In this document: positions 50,587 through 60,440 of the stretch, in pieces
How positions within the stretch are numbered: the stretch's first letter is position 1
How the letters are laid out: each line of letters begins with the position of its first letter
NCBI RefSeq assembly: GCF_026898095.1
Contig: NZ_CP114015.1
Span: 3,348,001 to 3,412,000, forward strand
Reading direction: 5' to 3'
DNA length: 64,000 nt
Source of the DNA: Arthrobacter sp. ATA002
GTDB taxonomy: Bacteria > Actinomycetota > Actinomycetes > Actinomycetales > Micrococcaceae
The notes under the pieces: model-generated
The model's database searches: none
What the model saw: the letters and a program-made list of their open reading frames with translations, nothing else
What the model was told of the DNA's origin: nothing
Program-made: the position numbers and the translations under genes

Positions 50587-51279
50587 AAATGAGACGCCCG
50601 TTCCCTTACAAGCTTCTCGCGACACCTCTCCTGTGGTCGCCGCGCCATTCTGAACACCCTCGGACGACAGCCTCCATCAGGCACCGAACCCGAAGACCTT
50701 TTCGAGTAAAAGTATGTAAGTGCATGGCTCAAGCGGGAGTTACTTCGGGCTGTCGTACGCTTCGGTCGCATCTAGTCAGAGTAGGTTTTTGGTATCACCC
50801 TGCCATGACTGTCAGTGAATCTGCAGACTAGCTGCAGGCTTCGGTGATCCTTGGGCTGAGTGACTGCACAAGTCGCGACATAGGCAACACCCCCGATCAT
50901 CAGGCTGGAGTGTCACCTATGTATGGTGCGTAGTCGAGTCAGGGGTCCACGGCCAGCGCGCACGGCGTCAGCGCGTCCCGGAACCCGCCGTGCAATATTG
51001 AAGGCCGCGCAAGGCAGTTACAGTCCACATACGATTGTTGCGACGTGGGCGCATAGACGGGTAGTGTGAGGAAAGAGAAATAGAAGCCTTGCTTGCAAGG
51101 CCTCAACTTCAGCCGCACGAGCACAGAGTCTGTGACTTATTGACCGGGTCACTGGGCCGAGGTGTGAGACCCTTGAGGTGAACGCTAGTTCATGGTGTCT
51201 GAAGAAGTTTCGTCAACTGTTTCTCGCGTAGCTCGGGACTACCGTTCAGAGCTTAGTAACCACACGCGAGGAGCTTGGA
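50587..51279. other. Gene-poor stretch at the island border
   Basis: About 690 bp with no coding region I can support; composition is lower in GC than to the left. It contains a short hairpin (GCCTTG/CAAGGC, 51086-51101). The right end supplies the ribosome site (GAGGAG) for the LOTUS-domain gene. Confidence 0.5.
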
Positions 51280-52245
51280 ATGACCAATCTGTCGAGAGAG
51301 AACGACACCCGCGAATGCGGTCCTGGGGTCCGAGAGGCCCCTGTCACACCTTCTCCGGAAACTGAGATCCAAGCTCCACTCGCAAAGACGTTTAGCGGAA
51401 CTGCTGGGGCTCCACTTCATAGTGAGCCCCGGCAGTTCCCCACGACGGACGTCTTCACTCTCCTGGTATCCGTTATCAATGAGTTTGAAACCACTGGGAA
51501 AACGCCTACTGCAGCGGGAGTCTCCGCCCGGATGCGTGTCGTCGAGCCAGACTTCTCGATTGCAAGGACCGACTTCTCTACATTTCGCGGAATCACCAAA
51601 GCTGCGGAGAGCGCAGGCCTTGTAGAGGCACACCGTGCCGCCAGCGACTACGTCCTCAAGCTTGTCTCGGTTGAAGACGTCCGCGGGGCTACTCTGCGGC
51701 CTGACCTATGGCGTGCCGTTCAGGACTGGACATATGGCGCGCGGTACGCGTTTGATCGCAATACAAAAACCACTGAGCAATTTGCTGGCACCATCCCATC
51801 CGGCTCTGTGGAGGTTCCGTCGATAGACAAGGCGACCGTCCTTGATTGGATGACCAAATTCGCGTCGCGCCCGAGTGGTAGCCTGACTACCCAGCTCACG
51901 GAGGCTCTGAGGGAAGACGACCCGGTATCAGCCTTTTATCGGGTTATACGCGGAGACTCCAGCGTCAAGCGCCGATGGAACCGCCGGCTTCGATCAGGGA
52001 TTCTTGACACCGCAGTAAAGTGGTCCGCTCGGAATGCTATTCCCCGGAAAGATATTTTCACATCTGCGGCCGCCCCATCTTCTCCCCCTGCCATCGCGCC
52101 CACGCGCCTTTCGGCATCTTCGTCGGTTGCCGTGTCCCCTCCGGATGTTGACCTTCGTAGGCGCATCCTGACCATCCTCGAATCCATGCCCCTGCATGAG
52201 CTGCTTCGCTTGCCGATTCCGCTTGAGCATTCCCTGAACCGGTAG
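51280..52245 (+). CDS. OST-HTH/LOTUS-like domain protein
   Basis: 321 residues; the ATG follows GAGGAG. Residues about 57-130 (DVFTLLVSVINEFETTGKTPTAAGVSARM..., DFSIARTDFSTFRGITKAAESAGLVEA) show the winged-helix pattern of LOTUS/OST-HTH domains, which in bacteria usually accompany NYN-type RNases and are thought to bind RNA. No nuclease motif is visible here. The middle is helical and the C-terminus ends in LRRRILTILESMPLHELLRLPIPLE. Intermediate GC content marks it as part of the island. Confidence 0.6.
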   Translation: MTNLSRENDTRECGPGVREAPVTPSPETEIQAPLAKTFSGTAGAPLHSEPRQFPTTDVFTLLVSVINEFETTGKTPTAAGVSARMRVVEPDFSIARTDFSTFRGITKAAESAGLVEAHRAASDYVLKLVSVEDVRGATLRPDLWRAVQDWTYGARYAFDRNTKTTEQFAGTIPSGSVEVPSIDKATVLDWMTKFASRPSGSLTTQLTEALREDDPVSAFYRVIRGDSSVKRRWNRRLRSGILDTAVKWSARNAIPRKDIFTSAAAPSSPPAIAPTRLSASSSVAVSPPDVDLRRRILTILESMPLHELLRLPIPLEHSLNR

Positions 52246-52457
52246 CCGGCGGTGCCCGGGATCGACCTTCGCGCGCTCGTCAAGCAACCCATCGCGTTGA
52301 CGGGCATTCTCGAAACATCTAAGGACCCTCACCCGCTACACGAAGGTATTAGTCGCGACCGAAAGTTCTCTTCATCGAGTGCCTCTCCCATTTTGCTTCC
52401 TGCTGGAGGAAAAGGGCTTCATCGGTTGAAGGGGCTCTGCAGGCACCAATTTCCGGC

Positions 52458-53207
52458 ATGAGCGCGCAACGTTCACATGAAGCCCATGTCAGGCTTCTCA
52501 CTGCTGCGTCCTTCGTACACACCGATCCTGGTCAGGTCCGAGTCGGACCTGACGGCAGTGTTCTCGAGGACGCCGAACGTGCCCGCGCTCGTTCTGTGCT
52601 TCTTGTAGGGGTGTTTCGGGACGAAAATGAGACTTTCGAAGGAAATGTGTTTTCGTCCGCGCGCTTCGCTGGCGTCGGAGTGCTCGCCGTACTGCCCAAT
52701 GCGAGCAATTCCAAACAGTGCGACGATGCTTGGCTTCAGGTTGAGTGGGTGTATTCCACAAACTCGCTGTTGCACGCGCTCGGAAAGATTGACGGATTCC
52801 GCATTGAGACCCCTAAGCACAATCGTCGCATCGAGATTCTAGTGGAGCCGGAACTAGCTGGTACGAGTTCCTCCCTCAAAGCGGACATAGAGCGCTCCGC
52901 CCTTCTGCTGGGCGTAAATCCTCAGGTGCACGTAGTTACCGCCGCGGATCAAGGGGCAGTGGCGAGCATAGTGAAAGCAAGCAACCCCTACGAATTGATT
53001 GTGCTCGGGACTCGGGTCAGCGAATCAGTGGTGGCCGAGTTTACTCGCCGACACGGAGAGACAAACCTCCATCGGGCGGGCGTTAGCACTGCCGATGACG
53101 CTCTACGGTGGCTGTTCGATAATCTTCCTCACATCATGGGCGTGGGACCTGGCCTGATGAGCCATCCTGAGGTCGCGTCGGAGGCGGGCGCCCACCTATA
53201 CCCGTAA
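52458..53207 (+). CDS. Hypothetical protein next to the LOTUS protein
   Basis: 249 residues, intact; no recognised family. The sequence is alpha/beta-like with hydrophobic strands (SVLLVGVFRDEN, FAGVGVLAVLPN, RIEILVEPEL, PYELIVLGTRVSESVVAEF) that could form a Rossmann-like or nuclease-like core; acidic residues at strand ends are notable (GVFRDENE). It is 212 bp downstream of the LOTUS gene on the same strand. A functional pair with it is possible but unproven. The ribosome site is weak. Confidence 0.6.
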   Translation: MSAQRSHEAHVRLLTAASFVHTDPGQVRVGPDGSVLEDAERARARSVLLVGVFRDENETFEGNVFSSARFAGVGVLAVLPNASNSKQCDDAWLQVEWVYSTNSLLHALGKIDGFRIETPKHNRRIEILVEPELAGTSSSLKADIERSALLLGVNPQVHVVTAADQGAVASIVKASNPYELIVLGTRVSESVVAEFTRRHGETNLHRAGVSTADDALRWLFDNLPHIMGVGPGLMSHPEVASEAGAHLYP

Positions 53208-53248
53208 GTGCCCCCACAAAATGCGTTCACCATGCGTCGAACGCTTAC

Positions 53249-53479
53249 GTGCTGGATGAAACCACCAACGAATGGTGGACCCGCGACTTCGCCCAACATG
53301 GACGAGACGCCAAATCTATTTTCAAGACATATTCGCTCGAGGATGGCAGGTTTTGTTGGAAGACTGACCGTGACGGCGCGGGCGACATCATCGAGGTCAA
53401 ACACAAAGGTCCGGTCGGCATAACGTTCAAGGAAAGCGAGACACACTCCTGCCCGCATCCTGAGTCCCACATTCGCTAG
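53249..53479 (+). CDS. Polymorphic-toxin-like C-terminal fragment
   Basis: 76 residues: LDETTNEWWTRDFAQHGRDAK, FKTYSLEDGRFCWKTDRDGAGDII and KHKGPVGITF. This pattern recalls the small C-terminal toxin modules at the ends of Rhs or secreted polymorphic toxins (WW..D..GHG, D..G..I..KHKGP.G). Sensible sequence continues upstream of the first start codon (KCVHHASNAYV), so it is probably the end of a larger, missing or frameshifted gene. The toxin assignment is tentative. Confidence 0.4.
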   Translation: MLDETTNEWWTRDFAQHGRDAKSIFKTYSLEDGRFCWKTDRDGAGDIIEVKHKGPVGITFKESETHSCPHPESHIR

Positions 53480-54432
53480 GTGCATCGGCTGCTGAGCTAG
53501 CTCTTACTTGTGCTTCTGCATATTAGAGTCAGGTCTCATCGGTGGAACCCTCGTTGGGGGCACCGATGCACTGGCAGAAGAGGGCAAGCAAGCACTGAGT
53601 CTATCGATCTCGATGCCCACGCTAACGGACGTTCTGTTGTGGGTTATTAGCCGCCCTGGAGGCTTACGATTACTCACCGTTGAAGTCGCCTCAGCCCTGC
53701 GCCACACCGCGATCGAGCGGGACTTTGTTCCGTCGGAACGCAATCCATACCCAGTCGTTGTGAAGGATGCCCGAGTTCAGCTCCAATGCAGGCGGATGTA
53801 TGGCTACCTCGTCCTTGGCGTCTCGCGAATTGGCCTAGCGGGAAGCGGTCGCTCAAGGTGATGCGAACATCACATCGACGTTGCCCTCAAAAAAAACACG
53901 GTCGGCCAGATCGACCAGCTTTCCCGGTCCCCTGCCCGAAGGATGCAATTCTGGCACTGACACTGCTCCACTGATGACCGGAGCGTTCCCCTGTTTCGGT
54001 CCCCCTCCGCTGCTCTACGGCGGAGGGGGGTGGGGCTAGATGCATTGCTGCCGGCAGCAGAGAATCTCGAAAAAACTCAGAGAAGTCCGGCATTCGTTCC
54101 TGATAACTATCGTTATTTAGGGTACTGGCAGACCTCCCTATGCTCTGCTAGGGCATCGAGTTTCCAGGTTTTCCACAACCCCGCCGCTACTGTTGCTGGC
54201 CTCAGCGGCTGGCTGTTGCATGGGGAGTCCAACCGCTACTAGGGCAGAGACGGGATAGCCATGACCTTCGATCTCACCGAACACAACGCCACAGCTGGCG
54301 TGAACGTACCGGGAGCACCCCGGATAGGACCTTTGTCGCGATGCCGCTACCCGCAGCTTCTCGGACAAATAACAATCAGATACGAGCCCAAGCCGTGTGC
54401 GCTGCCGAACCTCAGTAAGACAAGTTAACGTC
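53480..54432. other. Gap between toxin-like fragment and immunity gene
   Basis: About 950 bp with short open frames but none with convincing protein character; a hairpin terminator lies at 54001-54030. The plus-strand frame at 53508-53861 (117 codons) is the best candidate but lacks support. Confidence 0.4.
54001..54030 (+). terminator. Hairpin terminator
   Basis: CCCCCTCCGC (54001-54010) pairs with GCGGAGGGGG (54020-54029) around a 9-nt loop. There is no strong U-tract, but a 10-bp GC stem is typical of actinobacterial terminators. Confidence 0.55.
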
Positions 54433-55092
54433 ATGAAAAAGACCGTTGCAGACCTCTTCTCCCCCGAGGACGGCAGTGCCTTCATCCCGCTGATGTGGGG
54501 CGGACGGAAAGAGGAGCCAGCAGACGTGGCAGCCAGAGCAGACGCCACTATGTCCGCTCTCGTCCACAGCGTGCCTGAAGACTCCAGTTGGGAGCTCTTT
54601 TGGATGCGAATCGCTGACGATGATCTGAGTTATTCTCCTGCGCCGATCACAGCGGCCGGGCTCGCGGCGCTGGCAAGTCGCCAGGCAAGGCGAGACGCGA
54701 CTTACAAACTGTCCGAAGCCACGACACTCCAACTACTGCTCTTTGCCGGGAACACGGATACAGGTCCCCTTGCCTCGTTTGCCCTGAGCGCGGGTGCAGA
54801 ACAAACCTACGTGGGCAACAGCTGCACCGTCGTCCTTGAACAGGAGTATCCATTGGGGACCGCTGAGGCTGCTGTTGATCTTTTCAGGGAACTAGTTCGC
54901 ATATGGCAACCGGAGTCCGCAATCCTTTGCACCGATCGGACGGTCACGGAGATTGACGACCTTTACGCCACGTACGCGGGGTATGCGACCTGGATTTCCG
55001 AAGGCACGTTCGGTGTTCCTCCGGGTCTGCGATCGGCCGCGTGGGAGCACTTCGGAGACGGAACCCTTCTCACGGCTGTCAATGGCCAATAG
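54433..55092 (+). CDS. Imm52-like immunity protein
   Basis: 219 residues from the ATG at 54433. The pattern FIPLMWGGRKEEPADVAARADATMSAL, a mid helical region (ITAAGLAALASRQARRDATYK), then GNSCTVVLEQEY and FRELVRIWQPESAILCT resembles the Imm52 family, which protects against polymorphic toxins with nuclease domains. No complete toxin gene accompanies it, so it is an orphan or protects against toxins from neighbours. The IS21-type element begins immediately after its stop. Confidence 0.6.
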   Translation: MKKTVADLFSPEDGSAFIPLMWGGRKEEPADVAARADATMSALVHSVPEDSSWELFWMRIADDDLSYSPAPITAAGLAALASRQARRDATYKLSEATTLQLLLFAGNTDTGPLASFALSAGAEQTYVGNSCTVVLEQEYPLGTAEAAVDLFRELVRIWQPESAILCTDRTVTEIDDLYATYAGYATWISEGTFGVPPGLRSAAWEHFGDGTLLTAVNGQ

Positions 55093-55210
55093 TTTGTGCC
55101 CATGGGCGGCCAGCAAAAGTGCCCGCTGGTGGACGTGAAAACTGCCTACTCATGGCCACCAGATCTGCCCACCGGGTATTCGGTGGCGTTGGCCATGTTG
55201 GGGTGTGGGT

Positions 55211-55990
55211 TTAGCTCATCGGGGTAACTCCCTTCCCGGCCAAGGCCTGGCTGAGGCGGATCGATTCCCCTGAGGTCTGACAGAGATGCGCGTGGTGCAG
55301 CAGCCGGTCGACGGTGGCGGTGGCCAGGGTCTTGGGCATGAGCTCGTCGAAGCCTGCCGGATGCAGGTTTGAAGAAACCGCGATGGAGCGTTTCTCATAC
55401 CCGGCGTCAACGAGGCGGTAAAGGCCCTCGGCCGCGTCCGTGCCCACCGGCAACAGCCCGATGTCATCGACCACCACCAAGTCTGCTCGCAGGATCCGGG
55501 CGACGACTTTGGTGACACTGTCATCGGAGCGGTGGGCTCGCATAAGAGCCCCGAGATCCTCGAGCCGGAACCACGCCACCCGCAGGCCGGCCTCGACGGC
55601 CTGCTGCCCGAGGGCTTCGAGGAAGAACGTTTTACCCGTGCCCGAGGGCCCGCAGATCACGACGTTTTCCTTCCGCCCGATCCATTCCAGCGTCCGCAGC
55701 GCCTGCTGCGTCGGTGCCGGGATCGAGGAGGCCGCCGGATCCCAGGTATCAAAGGTCTTCCCGGTCGGGAAGCCCGCGGCCTTGCGTCTGGTGGCGAGCA
55801 TGGACCGGGACCGGCCGGCGACTTCCTCAACGAAGAGCGCTTTGATGACCTCGGCCGGTTCCCAGCGCTGGGCGCGGGCGGTTGCGATCAGTTCCGGGGC
55901 CAATGCCCGCGCATGAGGCATCTTCAATTGCCGCATCAACGCTTCCAGCTCCGCCGGCAGCGCCGGTGCGGGGACCGGGACCGGGCTCAT
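55211..55990 (-). CDS. istB: IS21-family helper ATPase IstB
   Basis: 259 residues; Walker A GPSGTGKT, Walker B LVVVDDIGLL, sensor region VSSNLHPAGFDELMP. It is the DnaA-like AAA+ partner that regulates IstA. It overlaps the istA stop by 4 bp (ATGA). Both genes are intact, so the element may be active. Confidence 0.95.
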   Translation of the reverse strand: MSPVPVPAPALPAELEALMRQLKMPHARALAPELIATARAQRWEPAEVIKALFVEEVAGRSRSMLATRRKAAGFPTGKTFDTWDPAASSIPAPTQQALRTLEWIGRKENVVICGPSGTGKTFFLEALGQQAVEAGLRVAWFRLEDLGALMRAHRSDDSVTKVVARILRADLVVVDDIGLLPVGTDAAEGLYRLVDAGYEKRSIAVSSNLHPAGFDELMPKTLATATVDRLLHHAHLCQTSGESIRLSQALAGKGVTPMS

Positions 55991-57528
55991 GCGCTTTCCT
56001 CCAGCTCGTCATCAGCACGGGCTGGAACGGGTGGCCGGCCGATCGCTGCCCACCCGGCGGTGCCTTGAGTCAGGGACCGGGTTTCCCCGGCGGCATGGGT
56101 GATGATGCGTGTGCCCGCGGCGTTCAGGATCGAGGCCAGGTCGTTGTTCGCGAAGCGGCCATGGATGGCCGCGGTCCCCAACGCCTGATCGACTTCGGGC
56201 TGCCCGGCGATCTTGGCCAGAGCGACTGCTTCGGCCATCTTCATGTTCATCCGGGCCGTGCCCGCCGCGGCGGCCTCGAGCAGCCATGCCCGGGCACCGT
56301 CACCGATGCTCAGGAACTCCGCTTCCGCGGCGGTCCTCGCTTTGGCCGTGTATTCACCCGGGACCCTGGGCCGGTGGCCGGGGAAGTGGGCGTCGTTGAT
56401 CGCCGGGATGCCGGGGCGGGCGCGGCGGTGGCGGGCAACTTCCACCGGGCCACCGCTGGCGTGGTGGACGATGATGACCTGCTCGTCGGCACCGGCACCG
56501 TGGGCCCGGACGAACACCCGCGCGCCGAGCAGATGCGCCGGGACGGAGTACTGCCCGTTTTCGAAGGTGACCATCGGCGTGTTCTCCGGGACGCTGCGGG
56601 AGAGCCCGAACGCGACGGTGTGCGCGGTCTCCGGGACCCGGTGCAACCGTGGTGCCTCCTCGGCCAGCATCGTGGCGGGTTTGCGGCGGGTGGTCCGGTG
56701 CTCACGGTTGTTGACCTCGTCCGTGAACGCCTGGCAGGCTGCTTCGATCTCGGCGAAAGAAGCGTATTCGGCACGCAGGTTGGTGTCCTTGGGCACGATG
56801 TCTGCTTTGGCGAGTTTCACCGAGGACTCCACGCCGCCCTTGGATGCTGGGTCCGCCGGCTGGCAGGTCAGTACCGTCACCGCGTAGTGGCGGGCGAAGT
56901 CGACGGTCTGCTGGTTACGCACCGGGACCCCGGCAAGATGGGAGACCGTCACGGTCTTCTCGTTATCGGTCAATACATACGTCGGGGCGCCGCCTATGAC
57001 ACGGAAGCTGCGGTCCAATGCGGCGAACACGCTCGGCGCCGTGCGGTCCCGCAACGCGATGACGATCCTGAAGCGGGACCATGCCAGCCACGCCACGAAC
57101 AAAACGGTCTTCTTCCCCTCGATCACGGGGCCGTCGCCGAAATCGTACTGAAGCCACATGCCCGGTTCCGTGATCCAGGGCCGGTGCACCCGGACATGGC
57201 CAAGACGCCAGGCAGCGCGGATCTGGGCGACGGCCCGGCGGGTCGAGCGCTCCGAACCCTCGTAGCCGAGGGCAAGGAGTTTCTCGTGGGCTTTGTCGGC
57301 GCGGATTTTGCCCTTGGAGGCCTCGATCCATTCTTCGATCTTGGGCAGGAACGCATCGGTGACCCGGCCCCGGTAGACGGGTTCGGCGATCGGCTGACCG
57401 GCGTCGCGGGCAGCGACGTGTCTGGCAACGGTGTGGTGCGAGCAGCCGGTGAGTTCCGCAGCGGCGCGCAACGATCGGGTCAGATCATACGCAGCGAGTA
57501 TTTCCATGATTTCTCCGTCAGACTTCAT
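55987..57528 (-). CDS. istA: IS21-family transposase IstA
   Basis: 513 residues. N-terminal HTH (RSLRAAAELTGCSHHTVARHV), DDE catalytic domain with D in LQYDFGDG, D in VLTDNEKT and E in KGGVESSVKLAK, and a C-terminal beta-barrel (VTFENGQYSVPAHLLGARVFVRAHG). Cuts and joins the element ends together with IstB. Confidence 0.95.
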   Translation of the reverse strand: MKSDGEIMEILAAYDLTRSLRAAAELTGCSHHTVARHVAARDAGQPIAEPVYRGRVTDAFLPKIEEWIEASKGKIRADKAHEKLLALGYEGSERSTRRAVAQIRAAWRLGHVRVHRPWITEPGMWLQYDFGDGPVIEGKKTVLFVAWLAWSRFRIVIALRDRTAPSVFAALDRSFRVIGGAPTYVLTDNEKTVTVSHLAGVPVRNQQTVDFARHYAVTVLTCQPADPASKGGVESSVKLAKADIVPKDTNLRAEYASFAEIEAACQAFTDEVNNREHRTTRRKPATMLAEEAPRLHRVPETAHTVAFGLSRSVPENTPMVTFENGQYSVPAHLLGARVFVRAHGAGADEQVIIVHHASGGPVEVARHRRARPGIPAINDAHFPGHRPRVPGEYTAKARTAAEAEFLSIGDGARAWLLEAAAAGTARMNMKMAEAVALAKIAGQPEVDQALGTAAIHGRFANNDLASILNAAGTRIITHAAGETRSLTQGTAGWAAIGRPPVPARADDELEESA

Positions 57529-57723
57529 TAGGGCCTCTTCCCGGGCGACTTTGATGCGACTTAGACACCGTCATCAAACCCCGGGGAGAGGCTCCCGCCG
57601 CTTAAGCGGTCGGGTTCAGTAAGGAAGTGGGCAGATCTCATGGCCACCGGCGGGCAGTTTTGATGGCCGTCAGTGGGCAGTTCCGTGGCCGCCTATGGGC
57701 AGTTTTCCATGGCCGCTAACACA

Positions 57724-58456
57724 CGGCAACAGACTGGACCACGAGCGGATTCCGGCGAATGCACCGGGAACTCCTGGCGGAAGGCGTACCTCCGCTCACT
57801 CAGGCAGCCGAAGTCCAAGTCGTTCCACAGTTTCCGGTCCCCTAACGCACGCGCTTTCCGGCTGCCCGCCCACAATCAGCCGTGTCCAGCCGCAACCGTT
57901 GAATGCAGGTCGTTTCTGTTCAACTTATGACCAGGCAGGGTCAGCATGCTGCGCTCACTGCGGCTACTTTGAGCCATCAAGACCACGGTCTCTCCATCGT
58001 GACAGCTGGCTCAGACAGGGCGGTCAACAGCAGGTGCAAACATCTCGGCGGAGGAACGGCTCACCCAGCTACGGGTAGGTAGCAGCCGGCATGCTGGGCG
58101 CCACCCGGAATTGCAGGGACGTAATGACAGGCTCCCGTCTCCGTCGTTGTCTGTCCAGCGGCAGGTTGATTTCCGCGCGAGGGTTTGCGCCCGGTGTAGT
58201 GGTGTCCTGCCGCGTCGTGAGTGGCCGCAAGTTGATCCGGTAGTGCAGCCCCCTGACATGTAGGAGTGTCGGACATCGTCTCTGGCTTGGTGGCGCGCGG
58301 GACCGGTTGGCTTGCATAGTTTTTCTAGTCACAGGAGGGGTGCCCCAAAGCCCATCGGTTCACCACAGCTAGTGCACATCGAGTGCAAGCAAGGACACGG
58401 TGCCTGACAGGCTGTCAATTAGCACTTGGCCTGCTCCCGGAAGTAGCGTTAGGAGC
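57724..58456. other. Gap between IS21 element and methyltransferase gene
   Basis: About 730 bp with no supported gene. GC content is mixed. It must hold the promoter for the methyltransferase; no clear operator (such as a C-box) was found. Confidence 0.45.
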
Positions 58457-59617
58457 ATGAATCAAGTCCTCCCTCTCCCGTCTCTTTCGCGTACAACGAT
58501 GCGCGCGGCAGAGTTTTTCGCTGGCATTGGCTTGGCTAGGGCAGGTCTCGAACCTGCAGGCTTCAAAATCGTGTGGGCGAATGACTTCGAGCCAGCAAAA
58601 AAGGAGATGTACGAAGGTAACTTTGGAACAGACCACGACTTTGCGCTGGGCGACGTCGCCGAGGTGAGTGGTGCAAACTTACCCGAAGATTTGGACTTCG
58701 CCTGGGCTAGTTTCCCCTGCACCGATTTGTCTCTTGCCGGCGACAGACGGGGACTCGCAGGCAAGGAGTCTGGAACCTTTTTCCACTTCACCCGCATCAT
58801 GGCAGAGCTTGGAGATAACAAACCTCGGGTGGTCGCACTAGAGAATGTTAACGGGTTGGCGACGTCACATGGAGGAGACGACATGGCTGCCCTGGTGCGG
58901 GAACTCAACGCTCTCGGTTACAGCGTTGATGTCCTCGCGTTGGACGGGCGGCGCTTCGTGCCTCAGTCGAGGCCGCGGATATTTGTCGTAGGCAGCTTGG
59001 ACGTTCCATTGGAGGACCCAGCCGCCGTTTCCGTCCTGCGACCCGAATGGCTGCAAGGTGTTTTTCAGGACGACACTCTCATTACTCATAGAGCGGCTCT
59101 CCCCGAGCCCCCTGCAATGTTGACTGTGGGGTTGGCAGACGTCGTTGAGTCCATGGGTACGCGTGACGATCGTTGGTGGGAGCCAGAACGCAAGGAGAAG
59201 TTTCTCGGGTCGCTATCAGCAGTCCAGCTCGAACGCCTAAACACGATGAAGGACAACGGCCGTGTCAGCTACAGGACGGCGTACAGACGCACGCGAGCCG
59301 GGGTACCCGTTTGGGAAATCAGGGCAGATGAGATTTCCGGGTGTCTGCGCACCGCTCGAGGCGGGTCCTCGAAACAAGCCGTGGTTATGGCTGGCAAAGG
59401 ACGGATCGCGGTCCGCTGGATGACTCCTGTCGAATACGCGCGCCTCATGGGAGCACCCGACTACGTTTTGAAGGGCCTGCGTGACAACCAGATACTCTTC
59501 GGCTTCGGAGATGCCGTCGTCGTACCAGCAGTCCAGTGGGTGGCTGAAAACTACCTGGCACCACTGATCAGGGGCGACTTGTCACGGCCTGAGCGCATGG
59601 AGAAGGTGGCCGGATAG
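58457..59617 (+). CDS. DNA (cytosine-5) methyltransferase
   Basis: 386 residues from the ATG at 58457. Motif I AEFFAGIGLARAGLEPAGF, motif IV FPCTDLSLAG (catalytic Cys, about residue 88), motif VI ALENVNGL, motif VIII-like QSRPRIFVVG, and the C-terminal motif X region (FGDAVVVPAVQWVAENY). A variable target-recognition region lies between. Its stop overlaps the GTG start of the GIY-YIG gene, so the two form an operon, as in type II restriction-modification systems. An internal ATG at 58499 is an alternative start. Confidence 0.92.
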   Translation: MNQVLPLPSLSRTTMRAAEFFAGIGLARAGLEPAGFKIVWANDFEPAKKEMYEGNFGTDHDFALGDVAEVSGANLPEDLDFAWASFPCTDLSLAGDRRGLAGKESGTFFHFTRIMAELGDNKPRVVALENVNGLATSHGGDDMAALVRELNALGYSVDVLALDGRRFVPQSRPRIFVVGSLDVPLEDPAAVSVLRPEWLQGVFQDDTLITHRAALPEPPAMLTVGLADVVESMGTRDDRWWEPERKEKFLGSLSAVQLERLNTMKDNGRVSYRTAYRRTRAGVPVWEIRADEISGCLRTARGGSSKQAVVMAGKGRIAVRWMTPVEYARLMGAPDYVLKGLRDNQILFGFGDAVVVPAVQWVAENYLAPLIRGDLSRPERMEKVAG

Positions 59618-60440
59618 TGTCCTCCCGCGGTGATGTCACGCTGCCCGGAAACAGCCCAGCTGCACGCATTGACTCCCTCCTGCAGAAGATGTCCGCCAGT
59701 TCAGGTCAGAGCTCAAGGCATTTATGGAGTCGACGGACAGCGAAGGGCGAAAGATTGGATCAGCCAATTTCGGGATCTACGCGTTCTATGATTACGACGG
59801 AGAACCAATCTACGTCGGGCAGACACGCGAAAAGCTCTCCGGTCGGGTGGGCCGGCATCTGACCAACCAGCGGACCGATGCTGTTGCCATGCGTGTGCTG
59901 GATCCAATGGAGGTCGCCGCCGTCGAAATCTGGCCGCTGTGGGAATTGGATTCGCTGTCTCGCCAACCCACCACGACGAAAGAAGAGAAAAAGGAACTTT
60001 CGCGGAGGCTTTCTCGACATCTCGATGCGTATGAATACTCGGCCTATCTGAAAGCTATCGAAGACAGCCGCTTCAAAGCTATTTTGAATGAGAAAATACC
60101 ACCTGTTTCGGTTCCTGTGCCCCTGCCCCAGTCCTACAAGGCATCCTTAATCACTGACCTTCATCTGGCTGAGCGGGGTCATGCTGATATCCGTATCGCA
60201 CGACGGGCTGAAACGGTCTCGCGATTGGCTCATGTTGTTCGTGAGCGTGGAAAGGTCACTGTGGGCCTCCGGCGTGTCTTGGTCGTGCAAGCGGTACGGC
60301 TGGCCTTTTTGTCCGCTCAACGGCTGGCTGTCGCCGAAGGCCGCCCCACACCATCAGCCGACTCCATTAACGTCAGTCAACTCGTTGGGTCCGTACTAAG
60401 CGAATCTCCGGACACCGGCGAGGACGACGACTTGATGTAG
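59617..60440 (+). CDS. GIY-YIG nuclease, candidate restriction endonuclease (probable frameshift)
   Basis: The GTG at 59617 overlaps the methyltransferase stop. After about 27 codons the frame changes near 59693-59702; one added base gives RQFRSELKAFMESTDSEGRK, a natural lead-in. The GIY-YIG core is clear (FGIYAFYDYDGEPIYVGQT), followed by the Arg-containing helix (EKLSGRVGRHL), then a helical C-terminal half. GIY-YIG enzymes serve as restriction nucleases in some type II systems. If the frameshift is real, translation could begin at 59724 instead. Confidence 0.75.

Larger units (their letters stand above)
55095..57723. mobile_element. IS21-family insertion sequence
   Basis: About 2.63 kb with IstA and IstB genes. 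The two ends are related in inverse orientation and carry several copies of a motif of the form TGCCC(n)GGCCA: left end 55095-55175 and right end 57630-57723 share GTGGGCAGATCT, TGGCCAC and GGCAGTTTT elements, and both begin TGTG. Such multiple terminal repeats are typical of IS21. I did not see a clear target duplication, so the exact ends may be off by a few bases. Confidence 0.8.

Noticed and set aside
53129..53485. 118-codon minus-strand frame over the toxin-like fragment
   Set aside because: The plus-strand frame has the more natural toxin-like sequence; no ribosome site seen for the minus-strand frame.
53508..53861. 117-codon plus-strand frame between the toxin-like fragment and the immunity gene
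   Set aside because: No recognisable domain, weak start context and mixed composition; insufficient support for a CDS.
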